Both the position numbers and the translations under genes were made by a program. DNA of 38,762 bases. Origin: an uncultured Gammaproteobacteria bacterium (GTDB taxonomy: Bacteria > Pseudomonadota > Gammaproteobacteria > PS1 > Pseudothioglobaceae). Of this stretch, positions 27,509-36,897 are shown piece by piece. The stretch covers positions 1 through 38,762 of the forward strand of contig CALCCK010000063.1 of assembly GCA_937899995.1 (NCBI GenBank). The letters are read 5' to 3'. How positions within the stretch are numbered: the stretch's first letter is position 1; the number at the start of each line of letters is the position of its first letter. The notes beneath the pieces were generated by a model. It saw nothing but the letters and a program-made list of their open reading frames with translations. It made no database searches and had not been told where the DNA came from.

Positions 27509-28336
27509 CTAATTACTTACTGTTACTCTTTTATTGTATGAAGCCCAATAACCAAACATAGAAAAGGTGAATAAATACTGCACAATAAACTGAATCCATT
27601 CAGGTTTCGAATACCAGCCAAACAATAAATGTAATGGTATTCCCAGAGCACCATCTTTATGACTAAATATTGTTTGTGCTACATTAAATGCCTTGTCAAA
27701 AACAAAACTATCTGGAGTAATCATGCCGTAACCTTTTAAGGCTGAGAACCCTTCATGTAACGAATAACCTAATAAAAATCCAGCCTGTAAAATCAAATAA
27801 GCCAAAGTAATCTTAAATAAAATAGATATATTCACCTTGATCATAGAGTAGAAGATTAAAACAGACAATACTAAAGCCGACAAAACGCCCATAATAACTA
27901 TATCAAATGGGTATTTTCCTGCAAATGAAAAGATGGCGATTTCAGTACCTTCTCGGGCGATAATAATACACGAGATCCAGAATAAAGCTTTAGCAGAGAT
28001 ATTTTCCCCTACCTGCTCTTTGACGTGTTGAGCCATATTGGTACCATGACGAATCATCCAAACAATAAAACCAGATACAAGTAATAAAGCGACCAAACTA
28101 GCTGCGCTTTCCCATAGCTTTGTTAGACTTGAAACGCCACCTAAATACTCAGAAAGTTGAAACAACAGTAATCCCAAGGTTATGGAAATAATTACGCCGA
28201 CAGAGGCGCCTTGAGTAATTTCACTTTTTAAGTGTTCTTTGTCAATCCTTGTAATATATTGCAAAACGATAGCAATTAAAAGAAAGGCTTCTAGACCTTC
28301 TCTGAACCCCATAATAAAGCTTGGCATTTGTACCAT
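27509..28336 (-). CDS. FTR1-family iron permease-like protein
   Basis: 275 aa with about seven hydrophobic helices. The two hallmark R-E-G-x-E motifs are REGLE (12-16) and REGTE (128-132), used by FTR1/EfeU-type high-affinity iron permeases. No EfeO or EfeB partner is adjacent. The start at 28336 has AGGA about 10 nt upstream, and an upstream extension lacks family similarity. It is divergent from a CDF transporter, so the 153-bp gap probably holds metal-responsive control. Confidence 0.82.
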   Translation of the reverse strand: MVQMPSFIMGFREGLEAFLLIAIVLQYITRIDKEHLKSEITQGASVGVIISITLGLLLFQLSEYLGGVSSLTKLWESAASLVALLLVSGFIVWMIRHGTNMAQHVKEQVGENISAKALFWISCIIIAREGTEIAIFSFAGKYPFDIVIMGVLSALVLSVLIFYSMIKVNISILFKITLAYLILQAGFLLGYSLHEGFSALKGYGMITPDSFVFDKAFNVAQTIFSHKDGALGIPLHLLFGWYSKPEWIQFIVQYLFTFSMFGYWASYNKRVTVSN

Positions 28337-28374
28337 TTTATTTATTCCTAAATTAGTTATTTTATAAAACACGC

Positions 28375-28395
28375 AAATGATACCAGTTCTTATTT
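28375..28395. promoter_or_regulatory. possible Fur-like operator
   Basis: A 21-bp imperfect inverted repeat, AAATGATA-N5-TCTTATTT, lies about 40 bp upstream of the FTR1-like start. Six of eight arm positions are complementary. Fur control would fit an iron permease, but the match is weak and the region AT-rich. Confidence 0.3.
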
Positions 28396-28446
28396 GTATT
28401 TGCATTAATAATTAAAAAAAATGAAAAATAAAATATTGATACCCAG

Positions 28447-28465
28447 ATGTCATAAAATGTCATAA
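28447..28465. repeat. tandem ATGTCATAA repeat with 10-bp period
   Basis: ATGTCATAA occurs at 28447-28455 and again at 28457-28465, on the same face of the helix, 25 bp before the CDF gene and about 110 bp before the divergent FTR1-like gene. It is a candidate activator or repressor site; no family is assigned. Confidence 0.4.
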
Positions 28466-28489
28466 TTATCAAAAACTATCTAACACTTA

Positions 28490-29623
28490 ATGAATTCAGA
28501 AATACGTACGAAGGCTAGCCAAAAAGTTACCATTGTTGGCGCTATTGTTGATTTCCTACTGGCCATCTTTAAAGTAGTGGCTGGTGTGATTGGTAACTCT
28601 GGCGCATTGATTGCAGATGGTATTCATTCATTCTCAGATCTTTTGTCTGATGGTGTGGTTTTGTATGCAGCCAAACACTCAGCCGATGAAGCAGACGAGG
28701 AGCACCCGTATGGTCATAAAAGGTTTGAAACCGTTGCCACGCTTGGTCTTTCTGTCATTCTGGCAATTGTCGGTACAGGTATTATCTTTGATGCATTTAA
28801 TCGTCTAAGCAGTCCGAGTGAGCTCTCATACAGTACTTTGCTTTTAAGTGTTACCGCACTATCCATCTTCTCTAAAGAGGCTTTGTACTGGTATACACTC
28901 AAAGTAGCCAAAACTTATAAATCAGAAATGCTTAAGGCCAATGCTTGGCACCATCGCTCTGATGCATTGTCATCGATTGTGGTATTTATTGGTATTTTGG
29001 GTAGTTTGAATGGTTACCTATACCTTGATGGTGTTGCAGCTATTGTGGTTGGTTTGATGGTGATTTACATTGCTTGGGAATTAGGTACTGGTGCCACTAA
29101 AGAGTTGGTAGATACTTCTATTGACGCCGCACAAGTAGAGCAACTGCGTCATGCGATTGGTATGATTAGTGGGGTTAATAATGTACATTCATTACGTACT
29201 CGTAAAATTGGCCATGCCATATCAGCCGACGTGCATGTGCAAGTAGATCCATTTTTAAGTGTGAGCGAAGGGCATATTATTACTATAAGTGTTGAGCGTG
29301 TGGCTAAAAAATGTTTAGAAGACTTACAAGACGTTACTGTACATATTGACCCTGAGGATGATGAAACCGCCAAACCTTGTGAAAACTTACCTGAACGTGC
29401 AGAAGCGCTTGGTATTCTTAATAAAGCTTTGTTTAACAATAAATGTGATGGTGAGATCAAACGCATCCAATTGCATTATCTTGATGGCAAGATCCACGTG
29501 GATTTCTTTTTACCACTTTCATGTTTATCTTCTGACAAAAGCTACGACGAAATCTTAGAAAAACTAACCGAGGTAGTGAGAGAACTACCTGAATTTGGCG
29601 ATATCAAAGTTTACTTCGGTTAA
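28490..29623 (+). CDS. cation diffusion facilitator transporter
   Basis: 377 aa. The membrane domain has about six helices, with metal-site motifs DGIHSFSDLLSD in helix 2 and HHRSDALSS in helix 5, followed by a cytoplasmic ferredoxin-like domain. A C-terminal extension of about 80 residues goes beyond the typical FieF length (about 300 aa) and may form a second cytoplasmic domain. It exports divalent metals (Zn, Fe, Mn or Co) using the proton gradient; metal choice cannot be read with confidence. It has only a weak ribosome binding site. Confidence 0.88.
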   Translation: MNSEIRTKASQKVTIVGAIVDFLLAIFKVVAGVIGNSGALIADGIHSFSDLLSDGVVLYAAKHSADEADEEHPYGHKRFETVATLGLSVILAIVGTGIIFDAFNRLSSPSELSYSTLLLSVTALSIFSKEALYWYTLKVAKTYKSEMLKANAWHHRSDALSSIVVFIGILGSLNGYLYLDGVAAIVVGLMVIYIAWELGTGATKELVDTSIDAAQVEQLRHAIGMISGVNNVHSLRTRKIGHAISADVHVQVDPFLSVSEGHIITISVERVAKKCLEDLQDVTVHIDPEDDETAKPCENLPERAEALGILNKALFNNKCDGEIKRIQLHYLDGKIHVDFFLPLSCLSSDKSYDEILEKLTEVVRELPEFGDIKVYFG

Positions 29624-29632
29624 AAGCCTAAA

Positions 29633-30103
29633 CTACAAGCTGTGATAAGCATGGCACATTGCACCTGCTAGTGCGTCTGCTGCGTCTTCTTGTGGGGCTT
29701 TATTAAGCTTTAAAGACTTTTGCACCATGTAAGACACTTGATCCTTAGTAGCATGGCCTTTACCAACAACTGCCTTTTTGATTTGATTGGGACTGTATTC
29801 CACCATAGTAATGCCGTTCACACCCGCTGCTGAAATAATAGCACCTCGCGCATGACCTAGCTTAATTGCCGCATCAGGGTTAGGTCGATCAGGTCGCATA
29901 AAAACACGCTCAATCACTACGATATCAGGCTGATATTTTTTAATAAGTTGATCAATCTCAATAAAGATAGTGGTGATACGATCGGTGAGTTCGCCCTTGG
30001 TACGAATGCAGCCACTGGATAGATAGGTGAATTTGAGTTTTTGCGCTTCGATTAAACCGAAGCCTGTGACTCTTGAGCCGGGATCAACCCCTAAGATTTT
30101 CAT
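29633..30103 (-). CDS. ruvC: Holliday junction resolvase
   Basis: 156 aa. Cuts Holliday junctions during recombination repair. The acidic active site is complete: Asp7 (GVDPGS), Glu65 (VIERVFM), Asp140 and Asp143 (EDAADALA). It is slightly shorter than E. coli RuvC (173 aa) at the C-terminus. It is not next to ruvA or ruvB; the ruvB fragment lies 8 kb away at the right edge. Confidence 0.95.
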   Translation of the reverse strand: MKILGVDPGSRVTGFGLIEAQKLKFTYLSSGCIRTKGELTDRITTIFIEIDQLIKKYQPDIVVIERVFMRPDRPNPDAAIKLGHARGAIISAAGVNGITMVEYSPNQIKKAVVGKGHATKDQVSYMVQKSLKLNKAPQEDAADALAGAMCHAYHSL

Positions 30104-30154
30104 TTTAAAAATTTTATCATTTAATCAGTTTTTACAATGTATATCAGTATTTTA

Positions 30155-30163
30155 TGATATACT
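30155..30163 (+). promoter_or_regulatory. extended -10 promoter of the thioredoxin gene
   Basis: TGATATACT gives TATACT (30158-30163) with an extended TG element, 30 nt before the ATG. A TTTACA upstream is too far away (21 nt) to be a normal -35. Confidence 0.5.
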
Positions 30164-30193
30164 TCGTTTTTTCAAATTTAAAAGGGTAGAAAG

Positions 30194-30562
30194 ATGGCGG
30201 TATTAGAGTTAAACAAAGATAATTTTGACGATACAATTCAAAATAATGATATTGTGATTCTTGATTTTTGGGCGCCATGGTGTGGTCCTTGCAAACAATT
30301 TGCGCCAACTTACGAAGCCATGAGTGAGAAAATTGATGGTGTGACATTTGCAAAAATTAACACTGAAGATGAGCAAGAATTAGGCGGTCAATTCCAAATT
30401 CGCTCTATCCCAACATTGATGATTTTCAGAGAACAAATTGCTATTTTCTCTCAACCAGGTGCAATGGCTGAATCAGATCTTGAAGCTGTACTTAATAAAG
30501 CCAAAAAGCTTGATATGGCAGTGGTACGTAAGGAAATTGCAGAGAAAGCAGATAAAGCCTAA
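30194..30562 (+). CDS. thioredoxin-family protein
   Basis: 122 aa cytoplasmic thioredoxin with the canonical WCGPC active site (Cys30, Cys33) and SIPTLMIF cis-proline loop. It has a C-terminal lysine/glutamate-rich tail of about 15 residues beyond standard TrxA (108 aa). It probably reduces protein disulfides; whether it is the main TrxA is unclear. AAAGGG precedes the start. Its stop overlaps that of the convergent ArsC-like gene by 4 nt. Confidence 0.9.
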   Translation: MAVLELNKDNFDDTIQNNDIVILDFWAPWCGPCKQFAPTYEAMSEKIDGVTFAKINTEDEQELGGQFQIRSIPTLMIFREQIAIFSQPGAMAESDLEAVLNKAKKLDMAVVRKEIAEKADKA

Positions 30563-30888
30563 ATCAAACTCAGATAAAGTTTTTCATTAAACCCAACGTT
30601 TATATCATTCCCCGTTACTAAGACGGGACGTTTGATAAGTGTTGGGTTTTTTAACGTCAACGCCAAGGTAATGTTTTGTTTTTCAGCATCGGTGAAATTA
30701 CGATACGTAGTTGAGCGTTTGTTAATTACTTTATCCCACCCCAAGGCATCAACAAAGCTTTGTAAGGTTTGCTCATTAATTGGGTTTTGACGAAAATCAA
30801 TAAATTCAAACTCAACACCTTGTGTCTCTAAAAACTTCTGTGCCTTTTTAATGGTGTCACAATTTTTAATGCCGTACATTTTGATCAT
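30559..30888 (-). CDS. ArsC/Spx-family (YffB-like) protein
   Basis: About 109 aa with the family opening YGIKNCDTIKKAQKFL, carrying a single N-terminal Cys, and the later KRPVLV segment. It resembles YffB-type proteins, which have the arsenate-reductase fold but are not proven arsenate reductases. The ATG at 30888 is chosen; a TTG at 30903 overlapping the previous stop is possible. It is last in the long ruvB-tol-glyS operon. Confidence 0.85.
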   Translation of the reverse strand: MIKMYGIKNCDTIKKAQKFLETQGVEFEFIDFRQNPINEQTLQSFVDALGWDKVINKRSTTYRNFTDAEKQNITLALTLKNPTLIKRPVLVTGNDINVGFNEKLYLSLI

Positions 30889-30899
30889 AATAGTCACAC

Positions 30900-31524
30900 T
30901 CAAAAATTATAGAATTCTAGCATTTCTTTACGTGCAACATTCACAATAATTCGTAGACCTTTACTAGGATAGTACCAATACTCAACACCAGGCTCAACCA
31001 GCTCAACACGTGCTGTCTTTTTAAACAATCCTAACAATGTGTCGGCTGATAAATCAGCACTTGGAATAAAAGTTAACTCACTAATGGTTAAGCCAAACAT
31101 CGAAGACTCTCCTGCTTGGTTAAAAATGGTTTTTTTGTTACCAGTTGGATTACCTCAGTCTCTTTGATGTTGCTACTTAGATAATCAAATTGATGATTAT
31201 TGAGTGCTAAATTAAGAATAACCCTTGCCGAAATACCACCTATTTTGGTATTTGCAAAGAAAATCTCTAGTGTTTGATTTTGGTCTTTGTCTTCAAACAA
31301 AGAGGACTCGACCTCGGTGCCAAATAGACGCATAGATTCAGCCAATGTACTCTCAACCCATAGTCAGGTCAAAAACAACAGTTTTGCCTTGATCATTAAC
31401 ATAGCTTTGCCAAGGCATGTCTTGATTGTCAGGGATTTTCAACATCACGTGTGCTTAGATAAAACACACTATAAATCAAAAAGGTGATCAATAAAATAAT
31501 AAGAATCAATCTGCTCTCTTTCAT
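30900..31524 (-). pseudogene. frameshifted membrane-anchored protein with SmpA-like end
   Basis: A coherent protein of about 207 aa appears if three single-base shifts are corrected. It would start at 31524 (MKESRLILIILL, an N-terminal membrane helix). The shifts fall near 31433-31443, near 31355-31362, and at a seven-T tract (31130-31136). After them come the segments KIPDNQDMPWQSYVND, VESTLAESMRLFGTEVE and FGLTISELTFIPSADL, ending in an SmpA/OmlA-like YWYYPSKGLRI. The start overlaps the upstream stop as ATGA, typical of this operon, so it was a real gene. It may be decayed in the organism or damaged by sequencing or assembly errors. Function unknown. Confidence 0.7.
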
Positions 31525-31931
31525 CGATCAAATGGGTCTTTATTGGCTTTTCCTCTTAGCCAGTTTAGTGCTTTGAATGTTGGCTCGTGGTTAATCAGCT
31601 TCAACTCTAACTTGCGTTTACCTGGAAACTCCATTAAGAATAAACCCAGCAAAATAGAGATTATGCCTTGGCCTGGTGTTACCAACATAATAATGCCAGC
31701 TATTAAAATTACAAAGCCAATCAAGGTTCTAATGACGACAATAATCAAATGACCAAGGTGTTCGATTTCAACTTTGTGTTGATTGGTATGGATAAAATAA
31801 TCCTGAGGAATCTTGCCTAATAATAATGGGGTTAATAAAAGACTGGTAACAAAAACAACAAAAGACACTATCCCTATCCAGACAAAATACTGATGATAGT
31901 CTGCTGTGGCTTGGGTAATAAAATCTAACAT
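31521..31931 (-). CDS. small membrane protein, PGPGW-like
   Basis: 136 aa. Hydrophobic helices at about 15-38 and 60-100, with LVTPGQGIISILLGLFLMEFPGKRK, which resembles the proline/glycine motif of the PGPGW transmembrane family. The C-terminus is basic and cytoplasmic. Role unknown. It overlaps dtd by 7 nt upstream and the pseudogene by ATGA. Confidence 0.75.
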   Translation of the reverse strand: MLDFITQATADYHQYFVWIGIVSFVVFVTSLLLTPLLLGKIPQDYFIHTNQHKVEIEHLGHLIIVVIRTLIGFVILIAGIIMLVTPGQGIISILLGLFLMEFPGKRKLELKLINHEPTFKALNWLRGKANKDPFDR

Positions 31932-32362
31932 TCTAATAAGAAAGTTACTGGACCATCATTGGTGAGTGATACTTGCATATCAGCGCCAAAAATACCTGTG
32001 GCCACTGTGTTATGTGCTTTTTGCATTTGATGAACAAAATAGTTGTACAACTCTTCAGCTTCTTCAGGTGGTTTAGCAATGGAAAATCCAGGCCGTGTTC
32101 CAGAGCTAGTATCTGCAACTAAGGTAAATTGTGAAACAAGTAAAATACCACCTTTAACATCACTAACCGATAGATTCATTTTATCATCGGCATCGTAAAA
32201 CACACGATACGACAACAGGCGCTTAATCATTTTGTCGGCTTCGGCCAATTCATCATATTTTTCAATGCCTATAAATACCAATAACCCCTGGTCAATCCAC
32301 CCTATTACTTGCCTATCAACTTCAACTTGAGCATGACTAACACGTTGAATTAAGATTTTCAC
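31925..32362 (-). CDS. dtd: D-aminoacyl-tRNA deacylase
   Basis: 145 aa, exactly the usual length. Hydrolyses D-amino acids (and glycine from tRNA-Ala) off tRNA. The active-site motifs are SQFTLVAD near residue 78 and the C-terminal TNDGPVTF, with RPGFSIA between. The start shares a base with the glyS stop, so the two translation-quality genes are coupled. Confidence 0.96.
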   Translation of the reverse strand: MKILIQRVSHAQVEVDRQVIGWIDQGLLVFIGIEKYDELAEADKMIKRLLSYRVFYDADDKMNLSVSDVKGGILLVSQFTLVADTSSGTRPGFSIAKPPEEAEELYNYFVHQMQKAHNTVATGIFGADMQVSLTNDGPVTFLLEC

Positions 32363-34395
32363 TATGAAAGATAAGAAACGTCTGCCACCGATAAGAATAA
32401 AGTTCTTATCCAGTTAAGTAATGTTAAGCGTGAACGTTTGAGTGTTTCATCGTCAGTATTGACCATGACTTGATCAAAAAAGGTATCGATTGTTTCTTTA
32501 AGACTAAGCAATTCTCTCATTGATTGCGTGTAGTTATTACTACTATTGAGCTGCTTAGCGACAGCTGTTGTTGCTTCAAACAGTGCTTTTTCTGCGGTTT
32601 CAACCAATACGCTGTCATCAACTTGAACACCTAAATCTTGATGGTCTTTAAGCATATTAGCAATACGTTTATTGGCCTCAATCAAGCTAGCTGATGCACT
32701 ATCGCCGGTGAATTCATTTAACGCTGCTACTCTTAGGTGGAAATCATACGGTGATTCTGGGCGTACTGCCAATACGGCTTCAAATGCTTTAGAGCTAACT
32801 TTTTGTTCTTTATAGTAAGCGCGTAAACGATCCATCATAAATTGGTAGATAGCGTCTGCACTCGATCTATCAACTTCTGAAGCATGTAACTCAAGTGATT
32901 GCTTAATAAGCGCTTTAAGATTAAGTTTAAGCTCAGCTTCCACCATGATTCTCAATAAACCTAATGCCATTCTTCTTAAGGCGTATGGGTCTTTCGAACC
33001 AGTTGGTCCCTGACCAATGCCATAGATGCCTGTAATAGTATCAAGCTTGTCGGCAATTGCCACTACCAAGCCTTCTTTGGTGCTAGGTAAAGTATCACCT
33101 GCAAATCTTGGATGATAGTGTTCGCTAATAGCGGTTGCTACAGCAGCATCTTCGCCATCATTTAGTGCGTAATAGCCACCCATCACGCCTTGTAAATCAG
33201 CAAATTCACCGACCATGTCAGAGACTAGATCAGTTTTAGCCAGTAGACCTGCGCGGGCGCTGTGATCAGCATTAGCGCCAATTACATTGGCAATATAAGT
33301 TGACAACGATTCAATGCGTTTGGCTTTTTCACCCATAGAGCCTAAGGACTTCATAAATAAAACACTGTCTAATTTAGGTAAGCGTGAAGCCAGGGAATTG
33401 GCTTTGTCTTGCTCCCAAAAAAACTCTGAGTCAGTTAAACGTGGTCTAATTACGCGTTCGTTACCATCAATAATCACCGATAAATTGCTAGATTCGATAT
33501 TGGCAACTGAGATAAAGGCTGGTAATAATTTGCCATTATCGTCCACCATATGAAAATACTTTTGGTGTGACTTCATAGCCGAGATGAGTACCTCTTCTGG
33601 CACGTCTAAAAATCTTGCATCAAAGCCACCTGAAAATGCTCTTGGGTATTCAACCAAGGCACAAACTTCCTCTAATAATGATTCATCAATCACTGCATTT
33701 GATTGGCAATCAAGTGCGACTTGGATAACTTGCTCACGGACTATTTCTTTACGTGCATCGAAGTCAACTTCAATTTGTGCTTTATCGAACAAAGTTTGGC
33801 GATAATCGCCAGCATTATCAATGCTAAACGTTTTCTCACCAGTAAAACGTAAGCCTCGAGTGGTATTGCCACTGGTTAAGCCCATGATTGTTGCCTCTAC
33901 TACATCGCTACCTAGCATCATGATTAACCAGTGTGTTGGGCGCACAAAGTTAAAGTCTAAATCACCCCAACGCATGGCACGTGTAATGGGTATTTTTTTA
34001 ATGGCTGTATCAACGATGTCTTGTAATAAATCTTGTGTTTTTAAGCCTTTCTGCTCTTTGGTAAAAAAGTAATAATCAGCTTTGCCGAAGGCCTTTTTCC
34101 CTAGGTCGACTTTACTAACACCGCATGATTTTGCAAAACCTTCGACCGCTTGATCGGGCGCACTAACTGCAGGACCTTTGCGTTCAATGAGCTGGTCTTC
34201 TTGCTGTAATTGTAAGTCACTCACTAATACAGCTAGACGTCTTGGCGTGGCAAAAGACACAACCTTAGTGTAGGACAAATTAAGCTCAGACAATTGTGTA
34301 GTTACATTGTTTTTGAGTGCGTTAGATAACTGCTTTAATAACTTGGGTGGTAGCTCTTCTGTGCCGAGTTCTAGTAAAAAATCTTGTGTCCTCAT
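32362..34395 (-). CDS. glyS: glycyl-tRNA synthetase beta subunit
   Basis: 677 aa, beta chain of the tetrameric bacterial glycyl-tRNA synthetase. The opening [12 protein letters not shown] is diagnostic, and the HD-like region [29 protein letters not shown] and the C-terminal anticodon-binding DALR-type region (residues about 560-677) are present. The alpha subunit gene glyQ, usually adjacent, is not in this operon. It is coupled to minC by ATGA. Confidence 0.96.
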   Translation of the reverse strand: MRTQDFLLELGTEELPPKLLKQLSNALKNNVTTQLSELNLSYTKVVSFATPRRLAVLVSDLQLQQEDQLIERKGPAVSAPDQAVEGFAKSCGVSKVDLGKKAFGKADYYFFTKEQKGLKTQDLLQDIVDTAIKKIPITRAMRWGDLDFNFVRPTHWLIMMLGSDVVEATIMGLTSGNTTRGLRFTGEKTFSIDNAGDYRQTLFDKAQIEVDFDARKEIVREQVIQVALDCQSNAVIDESLLEEVCALVEYPRAFSGGFDARFLDVPEEVLISAMKSHQKYFHMVDDNGKLLPAFISVANIESSNLSVIIDGNERVIRPRLTDSEFFWEQDKANSLASRLPKLDSVLFMKSLGSMGEKAKRIESLSTYIANVIGANADHSARAGLLAKTDLVSDMVGEFADLQGVMGGYYALNDGEDAAVATAISEHYHPRFAGDTLPSTKEGLVVAIADKLDTITGIYGIGQGPTGSKDPYALRRMALGLLRIMVEAELKLNLKALIKQSLELHASEVDRSSADAIYQFMMDRLRAYYKEQKVSSKAFEAVLAVRPESPYDFHLRVAALNEFTGDSASASLIEANKRIANMLKDHQDLGVQVDDSVLVETAEKALFEATTAVAKQLNSSNNYTQSMRELLSLKETIDTFFDQVMVNTDDETLKRSRLTLLNWIRTLFLSVADVSYLS

Positions 34396-35102
34396 ACTAT
34401 TTGAAACCTTAATTTACCTTTGTTTAAATCAATCATGACTGAGCGTGCATAAAGCTTGGTTGGCACTACGTCAAACTTTTTGTACACACCAGCAATCGAG
34501 ACTAATTGTGCATTGAAAGAATGAATAAAGATGGTGGCTTTTTCATCACCATAAATACCAGCAAATACTTTACCCCGCACTTCTTTATAAGCAGAAACAC
34601 TGCCATATGACATAACTTCTGCATCGGATTTAACCACACCCAATAATACTAAATCACTATCCATTGCTACCACTTGCGCTGATGAATAGACTTTATTAGC
34701 TACAATTTTAGGCGCTTGATAAACTTTGTCTTGATGCAGATTAGGTGACTCATCATTAGCGATCTTTTTAGGGGTTTTTGGCTTGCTTGGTGTTAATGAT
34801 TTACCAAACACTGCCAAGCCTGAAAATTTAGCAAAATCAATTAATTCTTGTTTGCGTGAACGAATCCCCACTGCTACCATATCATTCTGGGTTAGGATTT
34901 CTATTAATACTGCCAACTCGTTAGCCTGAAAATGTTTGTTTTCAATCTCGAGAATAACAGGTGCATGTTGAAATTGTTTTTTATTCTTACTGGCCAAATC
35001 AGCAATTTCAGTGAGTAAATCATCCGTGTTGTTGGTTAGTACTCTAAGCGTATAAAGAGCTTCAGTTTGAGTTTTTACTTCAATTAAATTTGGCTTTTTC
35101 AT
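34392..35102 (-). CDS. minC: septum site-determining protein
   Basis: 236 aa. An N-terminal FtsZ-inhibiting domain (about 1-105), a lysine/proline-rich linker ([10 protein letters not shown]), and a C-terminal beta-helix domain with [35 protein letters not shown], which binds MinD and itself. It blocks Z-ring formation away from midcell. minD and minE are not beside it, which is unusual for gammaproteobacteria. It starts 4 nt after the ParS-like gene. Confidence 0.92.
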   Translation of the reverse strand: MKKPNLIEVKTQTEALYTLRVLTNNTDDLLTEIADLASKNKKQFQHAPVILEIENKHFQANELAVLIEILTQNDMVAVGIRSRKQELIDFAKFSGLAVFGKSLTPSKPKTPKKIANDESPNLHQDKVYQAPKIVANKVYSSAQVVAMDSDLVLLGVVKSDAEVMSYGSVSAYKEVRGKVFAGIYGDEKATIFIHSFNAQLVSIAGVYKKFDVVPTKLYARSVMIDLNKGKLRFQIV

Positions 35103-35106
35103 CTGT

Positions 35107-35502
35107 TTAATCCTTCCAACTTTGCGTACAATCTAGAAAAAACCAAACACGCTTCATGCCAGTATCACCGCTAAGCATTAATTCTAATGGGGCTTTATGT
35201 TTAAACTTTTTAACCGGTCGCTTCAGCCAAATAGCAGCATATTCACTATTAGTAGGAAAGGTTGTTCCAAGAGATTCATGAATACCTAAAATCATCTCGC
35301 TACGGTTAATAGAGGTTTGGTCAAAATCAAAAGACTTGTCACCTCTTCTATATAAATACAAGTGTCTGGCTTTAAATGATTTCGGTAAACCTAATAGTGT
35401 AATTTGATCTTGGTCAGCTAATTTCCACTGTTCCATAACTTGCGTTAAACGGAAAGTAAGCTTGTTTTTTTGATCATCAGTAATACTATCAAGATCTACC
35501 AT
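35107..35502 (-). CDS. MbcA/ParS/Xre antitoxin-like protein (DUF2384)
   Basis: 131 aa. An N-terminal helical region (about 1-60) that could be the Xre-like part, then a C-terminal toxin-binding-type domain: AAIWLKRPVKKFKHKAPLELMLSGDTGMKRVWFFLD, matching the W-x-x-x-P ... PLELM-x-G pattern of DUF2384. No RES-domain toxin is adjacent. Instead it is sandwiched between tolA (TAATG overlap) and minC, so a role in cell envelope or division control, rather than a toxin-antitoxin pair, is possible. Family fairly sure, function unknown. Confidence 0.72.
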   Translation of the reverse strand: MVDLDSITDDQKNKLTFRLTQVMEQWKLADQDQITLLGLPKSFKARHLYLYRRGDKSFDFDQTSINRSEMILGIHESLGTTFPTNSEYAAIWLKRPVKKFKHKAPLELMLSGDTGMKRVWFFLDCTQSWKD

Positions 35503-36446
35503 TAGTTCACCCTAAAATGAAATAAGATATCACGATCAAACACACTTTTGTCTGGCGCACTTGGTAGTGGGGAGGCTTTGTTGACCGCACGTTCAATTGA
35601 ATCTCTAAATGACTTGCGTTTAGTGTTTTTATCAACAACACAAGACTGGACATTAACACTCTTAACATTGCCTTGAGCGTCCTGCATAATATGAACATCA
35701 CAACCCCAACTATCTTTCGCACCTTTATAACGCCAATGCTCTTTTACTCTGGCGGCAATCTGATTAATGTAGCTCACTTTTAATGCCTCAATCTGACTTT
35801 GTCTAATTATTTTTCTCTCTTGATCGGTCTCAGCTTGAATCTCTTGTGTTAGGGCGCGTATATTTTGTTCTTTTTTAAATTTCTTAGCCTCTAACTTTCT
35901 TTTCTTTTCAATTTCCTGTTTTTTCATTTCAGCAGCTTTTGCCTGCTTCTCGGCAATCTTTTTCTTTTGCTCTGCTTGTTTGGTTTTTTTATCAGCTATT
36001 TTTTTCTTCTTTAATATTTCTTTAATTTTCTTCTCAACGGCTTTTCGTTTTTTCTCAGCCAACGCTTTGGCTTTTCTCTCTTTTTTGGTCTTAGCTTTTA
36101 ATTTTTTAAGGCGTTGTTGTTCTTTATAACGTTCATTTTCTACTTTTTTCTCTGCACGCTGTAAGTCTCTAAGGCGCTTTTCTTTTTTCTTCTGAATATT
36201 GATTAAACGCTGTTTCTCTTGCTTAATCTCACTTAAATCAATTGTTATTGCTTTAGGAACGACATAAGTTGGCTTGGATTGGGTAGCCTTCTTGCTCTCA
36301 TCCCAACTTTGCAAATTAGAATTAAACAAACCAATCAAAACAACAACATGTAGTGCGATTGCCACCCAAAATGCGATTGGATGTTTTTGCGCAATTTGAG
36401 GTAATTTAATTTTTTTAAGAAAATCAGTATTCATATTATTTTGCAT
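35502..36446 (-). CDS. tolA: TolA, envelope-spanning protein
   Basis: 314 aa. One N-terminal membrane helix (about 25-43), a long charged helical domain rich in Lys, Glu and Ala (about 70-200) that crosses the periplasm, and a C-terminal TonB/TolA-like domain (WRYKGAKDSWGCDVHIMQDAQG) with the two cysteines typical of TolA. It links TolQR energy to the outer membrane during constriction. The helical domain is unusually lysine-rich compared with the alanine-rich E. coli form. The start may also be an ATG at 36434. No tolB or pal follows. Confidence 0.9.
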   Translation of the reverse strand: MQNNMNTDFLKKIKLPQIAQKHPIAFWVAIALHVVVLIGLFNSNLQSWDESKKATQSKPTYVVPKAITIDLSEIKQEKQRLINIQKKKEKRLRDLQRAEKKVENERYKEQQRLKKLKAKTKKERKAKALAEKKRKAVEKKIKEILKKKKIADKKTKQAEQKKKIAEKQAKAAEMKKQEIEKKRKLEAKKFKKEQNIRALTQEIQAETDQERKIIRQSQIEALKVSYINQIAARVKEHWRYKGAKDSWGCDVHIMQDAQGNVKSVNVQSCVVDKNTKRKSFRDSIERAVNKASPLPSAPDKSVFDRDILFHFRVN

Positions 36447-36888
36447 CTGGTGATTCAGTCACAATACCCACTTTATTAACACCGTTCTTTTGTAAAAAAA
36501 ACATTAATGATACAACCCTTCCGTAAGGCACATTACGATCACCTCTCACAAAGACTTTCATTTCTGGATAGATATCCATACGCGCACGCACACGACCTGC
36601 AATAATGCCCAAAGGTAGGCGCTCACCTTTAGACACTTCGGCACTTTCATCATCTAGTGAATTGATAAAATACCGGCCAGTCTTGTCAATTGTAATAATC
36701 GTAGGCTGGTGCTCGCTGAAATCAACCATTTTTGCTTCAGCAGAAGGTAAATCCACTTCAATTCCTTGCTCAATAATGGGTGTAGTCATCATAAAGATAA
36801 CTAAAAGAACTAACATCACATCAATATAGGGAACAATGTTAATTTGCGCATCGATAATCGGTCTGGCGCGTTTTGGTAATTCAATCAT
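36436..36888 (-). CDS. tolR: TolR, proton-channel subunit
   Basis: 150 aa of the ExbD/TolR family. The single N-terminal helix contains NIVPYIDVMLVLLVIFM with the proton-carrying Asp. The periplasmic domain follows, with VFVRGDRNVPYGRVVSLM near the C-terminus. It works with TolQ. It overlaps tolA and begins 9 nt after tolQ. Confidence 0.94.
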   Translation of the reverse strand: MIELPKRARPIIDAQINIVPYIDVMLVLLVIFMMTTPIIEQGIEVDLPSAEAKMVDFSEHQPTIITIDKTGRYFINSLDDESAEVSKGERLPLGIIAGRVRARMDIYPEMKVFVRGDRNVPYGRVVSLMFFLQKNGVNKVGIVTESPDAK

Positions 36889-36897
36889 TACTATTTA

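Noticed and set aside
31287-31487. 66-codon plus-strand frame across the pseudogene
   Set aside because: It runs antisense to the reconstructed frames, has no ribosome binding site and resembles nothing known.
35107-35502. A full toxin-antitoxin pair
   Set aside because: Only the DUF2384-like gene is present; both neighbours are tolA and minC, with no RES-domain toxin.
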